A stretch of 64,000 nucleotides of DNA from Faecalibacterium sp. UBA1819. GTDB taxonomy: Bacteria; Bacillota; Clostridia; Oscillospirales; Ruminococcaceae. Numbering within the stretch: position 1 is the first letter of the stretch; every line of letters begins with the position of its first letter. Below the pieces are notes generated by a model that saw only the letters and a program-made list of their open reading frames with translations, was not told the DNA's origin and ran no database searches. The stretch is taken from the NCBI GenBank assembly GCA_002315015.1, contig DCEX01000012.1, positions 11,236-75,235 of the forward strand, given 5' to 3'. The translations under genes and the position numbers were made by a program. Positions 48,027 through 56,297 of the stretch are shown here, piece after piece.

Positions 48027-48052
48027 AAGTAGTTTTTCTTATTTTACTACTT
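48027..48052. promoter_or_regulatory. Inverted repeat over the uvrB -10 region
   Basis: AAGTAGT and ACTACTT, 7-bp perfect arms 12 nt apart, overlap the -10 of uvrB. I find no GAAC-N4-GTTC LexA site here. It could be the site of another repressor or a leader hairpin. Confidence 0.4.
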
Positions 48053-48069
48053 TAAGTTGTAAAAATCAA
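48041..48069 (-). promoter_or_regulatory. Promoter of uvrBA
   Basis: Minus strand: -35 TTGATT (48064-48069), 17-nt spacer, -10 TAAAAT (48041-48046). Confidence 0.55.
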
Positions 48070-48196
48070 TCGTCATTCCAACAGATTTCCCCTTGCTTTT
48101 TATTTTTCTTTTTTACCAGTATAGGCACTGAAAAATATTTTAAGGCGTTCATGAAAAATCAGAATTTTCAGAACCCCCCTAGGGAAAAGGAGTGCT

Positions 48197-48225
48197 TTGG
48201 CTTGCATCTTGCCTATTCCTATTGT
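48197..48225 (+). promoter_or_regulatory. Promoter of the second pseudouridine synthase gene
   Basis: -35 TTGGCT (48197-48202), 17-nt spacer, -10 TATTGT (48220-48225), about 55 nt before the start. Confidence 0.5.
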
Positions 48226-48278
48226 ATCATAAAGAAAGCGGAAAAACCGCCGGTATACAAAAATAGGGGAGAATGCTT

Positions 48279-49310
48279 GTGAAGGAATGGATTGCAGGGA
48301 AAAATGAACAGGATATGCGTCTGTCGCGCTTTGTAGAAAACGTGACCACCGGGCTGCCGCCATCGCTTCTTTACAAGAGTTTTCGCAATAAGCGTATCAA
48401 AGTGAATGGAAAAAAGGGCGCGCCGGACACACGTCTGCAAGAGGGCGACTGCATTCAGCTTTATTTGAATGATGAGTTTTTTGCAAAGGCCGATGCACCG
48501 CCGCCCCAGAGAAAGGTTTCCTACCGCCGTCTGCAAGTGATTTATGAAGATGACGGCTTAGCAGTGCTGTACAAGCCCGCCCATGTGTTATGCCATTCCG
48601 ACCGCACAGGTGACGATAGCCTGCTCGATTGGTTTCAAGCCTATTTGCGCGATAAAGGGGAATATGACCCCGGCAAAGAGAATACATTCGCGCCTGCCAT
48701 CTGCAACCGCTTGGACCGCGGAACGGAAGGGCTGGTGCTGGCGGCTAAGAATTACGAAGTGCTGCGTGCGGTAAATGAATTGATACGCACAGACGGCATT
48801 TTAAAAGAGTATTTGACCATTACCTGCGGCGTTCCGCCTAAGGGAATGCATCAAGCGTACTTGCGCCATTTTGAAAAGAATAACAAAGTGCAGGTTTTGG
48901 ACACCCCGCGTGAGGGCTTTAAAGAAATTCGCACCGGGGTGCAGGTGGTGCGGACTGCCGGGCCGTTTGCCCTTTGCCGCATTGAACTTGTGACAGGGCG
49001 AACCCATCAGATTCGCGCCCATTTGGCTCACTTGGGCGCGCCTGTGCTTGGGGATATCAAATACGGCAGCCGGAAAATGAATGAAAAGACGGGCTTAAAA
49101 ACACAAGCGCTTTGCGCGGTGTGTGTCACATTCCGCCCACTGCCCCAAGACCATGTGCTGGCGGCTTTGTCGGGAAAGAAAATTGAGCTTCCGCATCCAG
49201 AGATTATCAAGATGATGAACCGGTTGGAAGCACAGGGAAAGCAGCCCGCCAAACAAGAATCGAAGAAAACAGGAAAAGGAAAGAAAGAAGGATTCCATGG
49301 AGCGCTATGA
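48279..49310 (+). CDS. RluA-family pseudouridine synthase (second copy)
   Basis: A 343-residue paralog of the 17-kb enzyme: N-terminal S4-like part (SFRNKRIKVNGKKG, residues 34-47) and catalytic domain with D146 in CNRLDRGTEGLV, plus GRTHQIRAHLAHLG. The C-terminal 20 residues are Lys-rich. GTG 48279 lies 7 nt after GGGGAG; ATG 48273 sits too close to it. The last 14 nt overlap the thioesterase gene. Confidence 0.9.
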   Translation: MKEWIAGKNEQDMRLSRFVENVTTGLPPSLLYKSFRNKRIKVNGKKGAPDTRLQEGDCIQLYLNDEFFAKADAPPPQRKVSYRRLQVIYEDDGLAVLYKPAHVLCHSDRTGDDSLLDWFQAYLRDKGEYDPGKENTFAPAICNRLDRGTEGLVLAAKNYEVLRAVNELIRTDGILKEYLTITCGVPPKGMHQAYLRHFEKNNKVQVLDTPREGFKEIRTGVQVVRTAGPFALCRIELVTGRTHQIRAHLAHLGAPVLGDIKYGSRKMNEKTGLKTQALCAVCVTFRPLPQDHVLAALSGKKIELPHPEIIKMMNRLEAQGKQPAKQESKKTGKGKKEGFHGAL

Positions 49311-50031
49311 TTATCAAACCAGTTTTCGTGTGTTTGAATGGGAAACGGATAAAAACGGCATTATGACAACCGGTTCGCTGCTTCGCCGGGTGCAGCAGCT
49401 GGGTACAGACCATTGTGAGTCTATCGGATTAAACGATGCGGTATATGAACGCTGCGGGGCGGTGTTCTTAATGGCAAAATCTGTGGTAGAATGGAAAAGA
49501 CCGGTTAGAGCCGGCGAGACGCTTCAAATGCAGACAGCCGCAGGCACTGCACAGCGTGCGGTGTATCCGCGTGTGGCAGAGCTGATTGATGAACAGGGTG
49601 CTGCCGTCTGCCAAGCTGATACGCGCTGGGTGCTTGTAGATGCAGTACAGCACCGCATTTTACGCCGTCCGCCCGAGGGAATGGACTTGTCCTCTTTTGG
49701 CACAGCGCCTTTAGCGCTTTCCATGGAGGCGGAAAAACTGCAAGCGCCGCTTGTGCCAAGCGGCTTGCGCCGAGCATTGTACACAGAATGTGACCGAAAC
49801 GGTCATCTTAACAATACGAAATATGCCGATTGGCTGTATGACATGGTACCTTGTGAGCGCTGGGATACCGAGTGGGTAAAGCGCTGCGTGATACACTATC
49901 ACCACGAAATTCCGCTGAATACTGAGGTGCCGCTGGCAGTTGGCAGCGAGGGAACGCTTTTTGCCGTACAAGGCACCCGGGAAGGACGCAAGTGCTTTGA
50001 CGCACAGCTGGAATTTGGAACAAAAGAATAA
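49297..50031 (+). CDS. Acyl-ACP thioesterase
   Basis: A 244-residue FatA-like double hot-dog thioesterase. The N-terminal domain (FRVFEWETDKNGIMTTGSLLRRVQQLGTDHCE, shown in parts) and the second-domain motif DRNGHLNNTKYADW are family features. It would release fatty acids from acyl carrier protein. It starts inside the pseudouridine synthase gene and ends before a terminator. Confidence 0.87.
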   Translation: MERYDYQTSFRVFEWETDKNGIMTTGSLLRRVQQLGTDHCESIGLNDAVYERCGAVFLMAKSVVEWKRPVRAGETLQMQTAAGTAQRAVYPRVAELIDEQGAAVCQADTRWVLVDAVQHRILRRPPEGMDLSSFGTAPLALSMEAEKLQAPLVPSGLRRALYTECDRNGHLNNTKYADWLYDMVPCERWDTEWVKRCVIHYHHEIPLNTEVPLAVGSEGTLFAVQGTREGRKCFDAQLEFGTKE

Positions 50032-50039
50032 CAAGACCG

Positions 50040-50080
50040 CGCCGTGATGGACAGACAAACTGCCGTCACGGCGTTTTTTT
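50040..50080 (+). terminator. Intrinsic terminator before spoIIGA
   Basis: CGCCGTGA (50040-50047) pairs with TCACGGCG (50066-50073), followed by T7. The last T of the run are part of the -35 box of the next promoter. Confidence 0.7.
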
Positions 50081-50111
50081 GACACGATTTGCGGCAAAAA
50101 CAGCGTACACT
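50079..50111 (+). promoter_or_regulatory. Candidate spoIIG promoter with long spacer
   Basis: TTGACA (50079-50084) and TACACT (50106-50111) are 21 nt apart. The B. subtilis spoIIG promoter is known for an over-long spacer of about 22 nt that needs Spo0A. No perfect 0A box (TGTCGAA) was seen in the adjoining bases. Confidence 0.45.
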
Positions 50112-50134
50112 GAAGGACAAGAGGGGGTGGGGCG

Positions 50135-50977
50135 ATGCGCGGAGTGGTATATGTAGATGTATTGGTATTGGTCAACGCCGTCATTGCGATGTTTCTTTTG
50201 CGGTGTACCGCCCGTCTGAGCGGTGTGTCGCTTGGCTTTTTGCGTATGGCATGGGCGGGTGCAGCTGCCGGGTTTTCTTCCTTGATTTTGCTTTTGCCGC
50301 CGATGAGTGCATTGCTTTTAACCGCAGCAAAAGCTGCAAGCGCGGGCGCCATCGTACTATTGGCGTTTGGCGGCTGTGGTGTGCGGCGCTGGTGCAAAAC
50401 CTTATTTTGGTATTTAATGCTGAACTTAGTGCTGTCCGGCGTGGTATTTGCGGCGGTATATTACACGCAGACGGGCAATGTCGAGAGCAACAACCTTACA
50501 TTTTACATCAACGTTTCTCCCGCAGTTCTTTTTTTCTGTGTATGCGGTGTTTATCTGGCAGTTCGGCTCTGCGAAACGGCTTTCGGGCGTCCCCAACGCC
50601 ACCCGCACAGCGCTTTTGTATGTGAAATTTGCATGGAGGGGGAATGTGCTAAAATGCATGGTGTTGCATTGTGCGACACTGGTTTTTCTTTGCGCGACAC
50701 TTTTACCGGCGAGGATGCTTTTTTGCTCAGCTTTCCAGCAGTAAAAAACGCACTTCCAAAAACGCTGCAAAACGCATTGCAGCGTTATTATGACACCGGC
50801 GAGCTTTCGCTGCCGCTGCATCTGGTTACAACACAAACCGTATCAGGGGTCAAATGTCTGCCCGCCATGCGGGCTGAAAGCTTGACGGTGCAGGGCGTTT
50901 CTTTGGGAAAGCGTTTGGCGGTATTTTCCCCTGAAGTGTTGGGGGCAGGTAATTTTGATGCCATTATCGGCGGATAG
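50135..50977 (+). CDS. spoIIGA: Sporulation sigma-E factor-processing peptidase
   Basis: A 280-residue membrane aspartic protease that cleaves pro-sigma-E in the mother cell after a signal from the forespore. Five hydrophobic segments fill the first 150 residues; the protease half has D181 in LCDTGFSLRDTF, the single aspartate site. It ends FDAIIGG. AGGGGGTGGGG precedes the ATG. Immediately upstream of its substrate gene sigE. Confidence 0.92.
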   Translation: MRGVVYVDVLVLVNAVIAMFLLRCTARLSGVSLGFLRMAWAGAAAGFSSLILLLPPMSALLLTAAKAASAGAIVLLAFGGCGVRRWCKTLFWYLMLNLVLSGVVFAAVYYTQTGNVESNNLTFYINVSPAVLFFCVCGVYLAVRLCETAFGRPQRHPHSAFVCEICMEGECAKMHGVALCDTGFSLRDTFTGEDAFLLSFPAVKNALPKTLQNALQRYYDTGELSLPLHLVTTQTVSGVKCLPAMRAESLTVQGVSLGKRLAVFSPEVLGAGNFDAIIGG

Positions 50978-51028
50978 CCGATGTCGTGTATAGAACATTT
51001 GTGCAATGAGAAAGGAGATTTTATCAAA

Positions 51029-51745
51029 ATGCTTCGGAAAATTTGGTTGGCACTGGCTTCGGTTTGGAGACGTGTGAAACATCGTGTGCGTTTGCCGGAT
51101 TACATTTACTATATCAACGGGCCGGAAACGCTCCCGCCCCCCCTCAGCCGGGAAGAAGAACAAGCCGTTTTTGAGGGGCTGGAGCAAGGGGATGAGCATT
51201 GCCGTGACCTTTTGATTGTGCATAACCTTCGGCTGGTAGTTTACATTGCAAAAAAGTTTGAAACAAAAGGAACCTCTGTGGAGGATTTGATTTCCATTGG
51301 AACGATCGGCTTAATTAAAGCAGTGAATACGTTTGTACCCTCTAAAAAAATCAAGCTCGCCACTTACGCCAGCCGGTGTATTGAAAATGAAATTTTGATG
51401 TATTTGCGCAAAAGCTCAAACCGTCATCAGGAAAGCAGCATTGATGAGCCGCTGAATACTGACGGCGAGGGAAACGAACTGCTGCTTTCGGACGTGCTGG
51501 GAACAGAACAGCAAGTGGGAAGCGAGCTGGAGCAGGATGCCGAGCGTGAAATGGTGCGCTTGGCCGTGAATAAACTGTCCAAACGGGAACGCCGCATTAT
51601 GGAGCTGCGCTTTGGTTTGGCGGGTGAAAAAGAGCACACCCAAAAAGAAGTGGCAGATATGATTGGAATTTCCCAAAGTTATATTTCCCGGCTGGAAAAG
51701 CGCATTATGAAGCGGCTCCGTGTCGAATTGGAGCAGACCGTGTAA
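51029..51745 (+). CDS. sigE: RNA polymerase sporulation sigma factor E (pro-sigma-E)
   Basis: A 238-residue sigma-70 family factor controlling early mother-cell genes. The pro-sequence of about 28 residues ([20 protein letters not shown]..) is amphipathic and basic; cleavage likely follows Y28 in YIYYINGPE. Region 2 has [17 protein letters not shown], region 4 has the [13 protein letters not shown] helix-turn-helix. AAAGGAG precedes ATG 51029; a longer frame from 50981 is not favoured. Confidence 0.97.
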   Translation: MLRKIWLALASVWRRVKHRVRLPDYIYYINGPETLPPPLSREEEQAVFEGLEQGDEHCRDLLIVHNLRLVVYIAKKFETKGTSVEDLISIGTIGLIKAVNTFVPSKKIKLATYASRCIENEILMYLRKSSNRHQESSIDEPLNTDGEGNELLLSDVLGTEQQVGSELEQDAEREMVRLAVNKLSKRERRIMELRFGLAGEKEHTQKEVADMIGISQSYISRLEKRIMKRLRVELEQTV

Positions 51746-51777
51746 TCCTTTTGAGGATAGACATGGCAAAAAGTGGA

Positions 51778-51808
51778 TGAATGAAATGGTGTTCTTCTTC
51801 AAATACTC
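51778..51808 (+). promoter_or_regulatory. Candidate sigma-G-type promoter of sigG
   Basis: TGAATG (51778-51783), 18-nt spacer, AATACTC (51802-51808), which resembles the sigma-G consensus TGAATA-N18-CATACTA, suggesting autoregulation. Confidence 0.45.
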
Positions 51809-51832
51809 TCTGAAAAGAGAGGGGAGAGCGCC

Positions 51833-52603
51833 ATGCAATATCAAAAAGTGGAAATCTGCGGCGTTAATACCGCAAAACTGCCCGTTTTGAAGGAACAGGA
51901 AAAGATGGATCTCATCCGACGAGCAAAAGGCGGCGACCGCAGCGCAAGAAATGAGATGATACAGGGCAATTTAAGGCTCGTACTCAGCGTGGTGCAAAAA
52001 TTCAAAGGGCGCGGAGAAAGCTTGGACGATCTGTTTCAGGTGGGATGCATTGGTTTGATGAAGGCGATTGACCATTTTGACGACACGTTGGGGCTTCGCT
52101 TTTCCACTTATGGACAGCCCATGATTGCGGGGGAAATTCGGCGTTTTTTGCGCGATAACAATGCCGTGCGCGTCAGCCGCGGGCTTCGGGATATTGCTTA
52201 CCGCGCGATGCAGGCGCGGGAAAACTTGCAAAAAAGCCTTGGAAAAGAGCCGGCAACAGCACAGATTGCCAAGGAAATTGCTGTGCCGGAATCCACCGTA
52301 GTGATGGCAATGGAAAGCGTTGTGGAACCGGTGAGTTTGTACGAGCCGGTATACAGCGAGGGCGGCGACGCCTTGTATGTGATGGATCAAGTGAGCGACA
52401 GCATTGGGGAAGAAAGCTGGATTTCCTCCATTCAATTTCGCGATACGATGAAAAAGCTTTCACCGCGTGAAAAAAAGATTATGTCATTGCGTTATCTGGC
52501 CGGGAAAACCCAGATGGAGGTGGCGAAAGCCATTGGAATTAGTCAGGCACAGGTGAGCCGCTTGGAAAAGAATGCGTTGTGCCGATTAAAGCAGCAAATG
52601 TAA
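51833..52603 (+). CDS. sigG: RNA polymerase sporulation sigma factor G
   Basis: A 256-residue late forespore sigma factor. The N-terminus MQYQKVEICGVNTAKLPVL is diagnostic of SigG; region 2 has LDDLFQVGCIGLMKAIDHFD and region 4 ISQAQVSRLEKNAL. AGAGAGGGGAGA precedes the ATG. It lies 87 nt after sigE, the conserved spoIIGA-sigE-sigG order. Confidence 0.97.
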   Translation: MQYQKVEICGVNTAKLPVLKEQEKMDLIRRAKGGDRSARNEMIQGNLRLVLSVVQKFKGRGESLDDLFQVGCIGLMKAIDHFDDTLGLRFSTYGQPMIAGEIRRFLRDNNAVRVSRGLRDIAYRAMQARENLQKSLGKEPATAQIAKEIAVPESTVVMAMESVVEPVSLYEPVYSEGGDALYVMDQVSDSIGEESWISSIQFRDTMKKLSPREKKIMSLRYLAGKTQMEVAKAIGISQAQVSRLEKNALCRLKQQM

Positions 52604-52621
52604 AAGAAAAGATTTGATAAT

Positions 52622-52678
52622 AAAAAGGCTTCTCTCAGAACCTGCCCAAAGGGGAATCTGTTCTGAAAGAAGCCTTTT
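52622..52678. terminator. Bidirectional terminator between sigG and luxS
   Basis: AAAAGGCTTCT..CAGAAC pairs with GTTCTG..AGAAGCCTTTT, about 18 bp with one offset, flanked by A5 and T4. It serves both convergent genes. Confidence 0.75.
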
Positions 52679-52698
52679 CGTTATTCTTGAGAAATCGC

Positions 52699-53160
52699 TT
52701 ATGTGCGATACTGCATTTGCTCGGCGCTCCAGCCTTCCAAAACCGGCAGCATGGCAAGTGCTTCTGCTTTTGCTCCGGCCAAGTCCTGCTCACGATAGTT
52801 GCCGCATTCTACCTCACTTGCACCGGGGATAGCGCCCTCAAACTGTGCAATAAAAGCAAAGCTGTCACGCACCAGCTGCAAAGCTTGCTCGTGGGAAATG
52901 CTGTCGCGAACCAAAAGATAAAAACCGGTTCGGCAGCCCATCGGGCCAACATAAACAACTTGATTACCCAAAGCAGAATTGCGCGCATAAGTCGCAAACA
53001 GATGCTCAATGGTATGGGCGGCGGGAACGGCAAGGTAATCGCCGTGGTTCGGCTTTTTCATGCGGATGTCATAAGTGACGACATCTCCATCCACGCGGGA
53101 AATATACATGCCGCGGTCAAGTTTTGTGTGGTCGACACAAAAGCTGGCAATACGCTCCAT
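52699..53160 (-). CDS. luxS: S-ribosylhomocysteine lyase
   Basis: Cleaves S-ribosylhomocysteine to homocysteine and DPD, the autoinducer-2 precursor. 153 residues. Metal ligands H49 and H53 in HTIEH and C119 in EVECGNY; C76 in GPMGCRTGF is the catalytic cysteine. AAAGGAGG precedes ATG 53160; longer frames start without a site. It is separated from pyk by a terminator that nearly touches its ribosome site. Confidence 0.96.
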   Translation of the reverse strand: MERIASFCVDHTKLDRGMYISRVDGDVVTYDIRMKKPNHGDYLAVPAAHTIEHLFATYARNSALGNQVVYVGPMGCRTGFYLLVRDSISHEQALQLVRDSFAFIAQFEGAIPGASEVECGNYREQDLAGAKAEALAMLPVLEGWSAEQMQYRT

Positions 53161-53178
53161 AAAAAAATCCTCCTTTGC

Positions 53179-53216
53179 AAAAAACAAGCGTCTGCCCCGA
53201 ATGAGACAGACGCTTG
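53179..53216 (-). terminator. Terminator between pyk and luxS
   Basis: Minus strand: a 10-bp stem CAAGCGTCTG/CAGACGCTTG with a 12-nt loop and T6. It is only about 20 nt upstream of the luxS start, so luxS is expressed by read-through or from a promoter overlapping it. A second hairpin (TTTGTTT/AAACAAA with GGGG/CCCC) lies at 53237-53264. Confidence 0.75.
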
Positions 53217-53277
53217 AGCGTTTCATGCATCAGCGCTTTGTTTCAGGGGGTTCCCCAAAACAAATGGTTGCAGTCTA

Positions 53278-54702
53278 TTAGTTGTTTTCGCCAACAACGT
53301 GCGCTTTGATCATGTTGGTAGTGCCGGAAACACCAGCAGGCATACCGGCAGTGATGACAGCCACGTTGCCGTCTGCCAAGTAGCCAGCGCCTTTCACCTT
53401 CTCAACTGCTTTGGAAACCATCAAGTCGGTGTTCTCTGCATAGTCCATGAACAGCGGAGTAACGCCCCAGCAAACAGCCAGCTGACGATAAACCTTCTCG
53501 TCCATCACGCAAGCGTAAATCGGGGTGCAGGGACGATACTTGGACAACAGGCGAGCAGTCTCGCCGCTCTTGGTCACAGTGATCAGGGCGTCTGCCTTGA
53601 TGTCCAGTGCGGTGGTGCAAGCAGCGTGTGCGATAGCAGAAGCGATGTTCAAGCTCTCGTAGGGACGGCCAGTGAAGCGCTTGGTGTAGTTGATGTCGCG
53701 CTCGGTGCGTTCTGCAATGGCAGCCATGGTGCGGACAGCCTCTACGGGCCATGCGCCGGCAGCAGTCTCACCGGACAGCATGATAGCAGAAGTGCCGTCA
53801 TAGATTGCGTTGGCAACGTCGGTGATTTCAGCGCGGGTCGGACGCGGGTTAACGATCATGCTGTCCAGCATCTGGGTAGCGGTGATAACCGTTTTGCCCA
53901 AGCTGTAGCAGCGTGCGATCAGGTCCTTTTGGATGATGGGAATCTCGGTGAAGTCAATCTCAACGCCCATGTCGCCGCGAGCAACCATCACGCCGTCGGC
54001 CACATTCAGGATCTCCTCAATGTTGTCAACGCCTTCCTGGTTCTCAATCTTAGCGATAATCTTGATGGTGTTGCAGTTTTTGCTCTCGAGAATGCGGCGA
54101 ATCTCCAAGATGTCGTCTGCGCGGCGCACAAAAGAAGCGGCGATGAAATCAAAGCCCTCATCTACACCGAACTCGATGTCGGAACGGTCCTTGTCGCTCA
54201 TGTACGGCATGGACAGCTTTGCACCGGGAACGTTTACACCCTTGTGATTGGACACCTTGCCGTCGTTGTTGACGGTGCAGACGATGTCGGTATCGGTTAC
54301 GCTCTCAACTGTCAAACCAATGAGGCCGTCGTCCAGCAGAATGGGGGAGCCGGGCTTTACATCGTTCGGCAGCTGTTTGTAGGTGATGGAGCAAATGGTC
54401 TCGTCGCCGTCAAGATCACGAGCCGTCAGAGTGAACTTCTGACCTTTTTTCAGCTGAACGCGACCCTCTTTGAAATCGCCCAGACGGATTTCGGGGCCCT
54501 TCGTATCCAGCAAAGCTGCAACGGGAAGGCCGAGCTCTTCACGCAGCTCTTTTACCTTTACCAAACGTCCTTTATGCTCCTCGTGAGAGCCATGGGAAAA
54601 GTTGAAGCGTGCAACGTTCATGCCCGCGAGCATCATTTCCTTCAGAACACCGTCTTTTTCGGTCGAGGGACCGAGTGTGCAAACAATTTTTGTTTTGCGC
54701 AT
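53278..54702 (-). CDS. pyk: Pyruvate kinase
   Basis: Converts phosphoenolpyruvate and ADP to pyruvate and ATP. 474 residues, without the extra PEP-utiliser C-terminal domain of some Firmicute forms. MRKTKIVCTLGPST, FNFSHGSHEEH, KIENQEGVDNI and MVARGDMGVEI are catalytic motifs. AGGAG lies about 10 nt before the ATG. Confidence 0.97.
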   Translation of the reverse strand: MRKTKIVCTLGPSTEKDGVLKEMMLAGMNVARFNFSHGSHEEHKGRLVKVKELREELGLPVAALLDTKGPEIRLGDFKEGRVQLKKGQKFTLTARDLDGDETICSITYKQLPNDVKPGSPILLDDGLIGLTVESVTDTDIVCTVNNDGKVSNHKGVNVPGAKLSMPYMSDKDRSDIEFGVDEGFDFIAASFVRRADDILEIRRILESKNCNTIKIIAKIENQEGVDNIEEILNVADGVMVARGDMGVEIDFTEIPIIQKDLIARCYSLGKTVITATQMLDSMIVNPRPTRAEITDVANAIYDGTSAIMLSGETAAGAWPVEAVRTMAAIAERTERDINYTKRFTGRPYESLNIASAIAHAACTTALDIKADALITVTKSGETARLLSKYRPCTPIYACVMDEKVYRQLAVCWGVTPLFMDYAENTDLMVSKAVEKVKGAGYLADGNVAVITAGMPAGVSGTTNMIKAHVVGENN

Positions 54703-54754
54703 TCCAAAAACACTCCTATTCCTATAATGTCAATCAATATCTGACTACCTACAC

Positions 54755-54783
54755 ATTATACATGTTCTTTTTCAAATTCGCAA
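54755..54783 (-). promoter_or_regulatory. Promoter of pyk
   Basis: Minus strand: -35 TTGCGA (54778-54783), 17-nt spacer, consensus -10 TATAAT (54755-54760). Confidence 0.6.
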
Positions 54784-54892
54784 TATCTCCACGGCGAAAA
54801 AAACGATATTAACAAATAAATAACAAAGTTTTACAGCGATTTTATAAAAAATTGAAAATAAATATGGGTGAAGAATGATAAAAACGCCGAAA

Positions 54893-54921
54893 GTGACAAA
54901 GGGTTTTGCTTGTGATATAAT
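54893..54921 (+). promoter_or_regulatory. Promoter of deoB
   Basis: -35 GTGACA (54893-54898), 17-nt spacer, -10 TATAAT (54916-54921), 76 nt before the start. Confidence 0.6.
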
Positions 54922-54997
54922 AATTGTATCAAATGTAGCCCTTCTGTGTCCGTTGTGTATTCAAGAGGGCTTTCACCATGCAGCAAAGGAGCAATCT

Positions 54998-56182
54998 ATG
55001 AAAAAAAGAGTGTTTTTAATCGTGTTAGACAGTTTCGGTATTGGGGAAGAGCCGGATGCGGCGCTGTTTGGCGACGAGGGGAGCAATACCTTGGCGGCCA
55101 TTGCCCAAAGCAGTGAATTTGATATGCCGGTGATGCAGGAGATGGGCTTGTTTAACATCGACGGCGTTTCCTGCAAGCCGAAAAGCAATGCGCCCAAAGC
55201 AGCCTTCGCCCGTTTGCAGGAGGCTTCCAACGGCAAGGACACCACCATTGGCCATTGGGAAATTGCGGGGCTGGAAAGCCCCAAGGCTCTGCCCACTTAT
55301 CCGAATGGCTTTCCTAAGGAAGTCATTGATGCTTTCTGTGAAAAAACGGGCTGCCAAGTGTTGTGCAACCGGCCTTATTCCGGTACAAAGGTGTTAGAGG
55401 ACTTCGGTGAAGAACACTTAAAGACGGGTGCGCTCATTGTGTATACCTCTGCCGACAGTGTGTTCCAAATTGCTGCCCATGAGGATGTGGTGCCTGTGGA
55501 GCGTTTATATGAAATCTGTGAACAGGCGCGTGAGCTGCTCGTGGGAGAGCATGGCGTGGGGCGTGTCATTGCGCGTCCCTTTGTAGGAACGTGTGCCAAG
55601 GATTTCAAACGCACTTCTCGCCGCCACGATTTTTCGCTCAAGCCGCCTGCCCCCACCATGCTGGATGCGATTGCAAACGCAGGAATGGATGTGATCGGCG
55701 TGGGCAAGATTTACGACATTTTTGCAGGTCAAGGCGTGACCCGCACCATCCGCACCACCGGAAACGACCACGGCATGGAAGTGACAATGCAGTTAGCAGG
55801 AGAGGATTTTGAAGGCCTTGCATTTGTGAACTTAGTCGATTTTGATATGATTTACGGCCACCGGAACGATGTCGATGGTTATGCGCGTGCAGCTACGGCG
55901 TTTGACCGCCAGCTCAAGCAGCTTTTGCCGATGCTGCGGGAGGATGACTTGCTTATTTTGACCGCCGACCACGGCTGTGACCCGGCAACGCCCTCCACCG
56001 ACCACTCGCGGGAGTATGTGCCTCTTTTAATGTATGGCACAAAGGTACGTCCCGGCGTTGATTTGGGTACACGAATGAGTTTTGCATGTATTGCACAGAC
56101 GGTTTGCGAATATCTGGGCGTCTCGGCTTCGGCTCTGAAGGGCAAAAGCCTGTTGCAAGAGGTCAAGCAAGGTACTATTTAA
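54998..56182 (+). CDS. deoB: Phosphopentomutase
   Basis: Interconverts (deoxy)ribose 1- and 5-phosphates in nucleoside salvage. 394 residues, alkaline-phosphatase-like fold with two metal sites: LDSFGIGEEPDA at the start and DHGCDPATPSTDHSREYVP near the end. AAAGGAGCAATCT precedes ATG 54998; the frame is open 41 codons upstream but crosses the promoter. Monocistronic, ending at a terminator. Confidence 0.96.
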   Translation: MKKRVFLIVLDSFGIGEEPDAALFGDEGSNTLAAIAQSSEFDMPVMQEMGLFNIDGVSCKPKSNAPKAAFARLQEASNGKDTTIGHWEIAGLESPKALPTYPNGFPKEVIDAFCEKTGCQVLCNRPYSGTKVLEDFGEEHLKTGALIVYTSADSVFQIAAHEDVVPVERLYEICEQARELLVGEHGVGRVIARPFVGTCAKDFKRTSRRHDFSLKPPAPTMLDAIANAGMDVIGVGKIYDIFAGQGVTRTIRTTGNDHGMEVTMQLAGEDFEGLAFVNLVDFDMIYGHRNDVDGYARAATAFDRQLKQLLPMLREDDLLILTADHGCDPATPSTDHSREYVPLLMYGTKVRPGVDLGTRMSFACIAQTVCEYLGVSASALKGKSLLQEVKQGTI

Positions 56183-56225
56183 TCAGCCTGCACCTATTTT
56201 TACCGAAAATTTCAGATCAGATTTC

Positions 56226-56257
56226 AGGACAGACGGTTCTACCGCCTGTCCTTTTTT
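56226..56257 (+). terminator. Terminator of deoB
   Basis: AGGACAG-A-CGGT pairs with ACCG-C-CTGTCCT, followed by T6, 44 nt after the deoB stop codon. Confidence 0.8.
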
Positions 56258-56297
56258 CATATAGTGAAGCAAGCAGAAAATGAGGGAGGGAACGCGG

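Noticed and set aside
48006..48100. LexA box upstream of uvrB
   Set aside because: No GAAC-N4-GTTC match was found.
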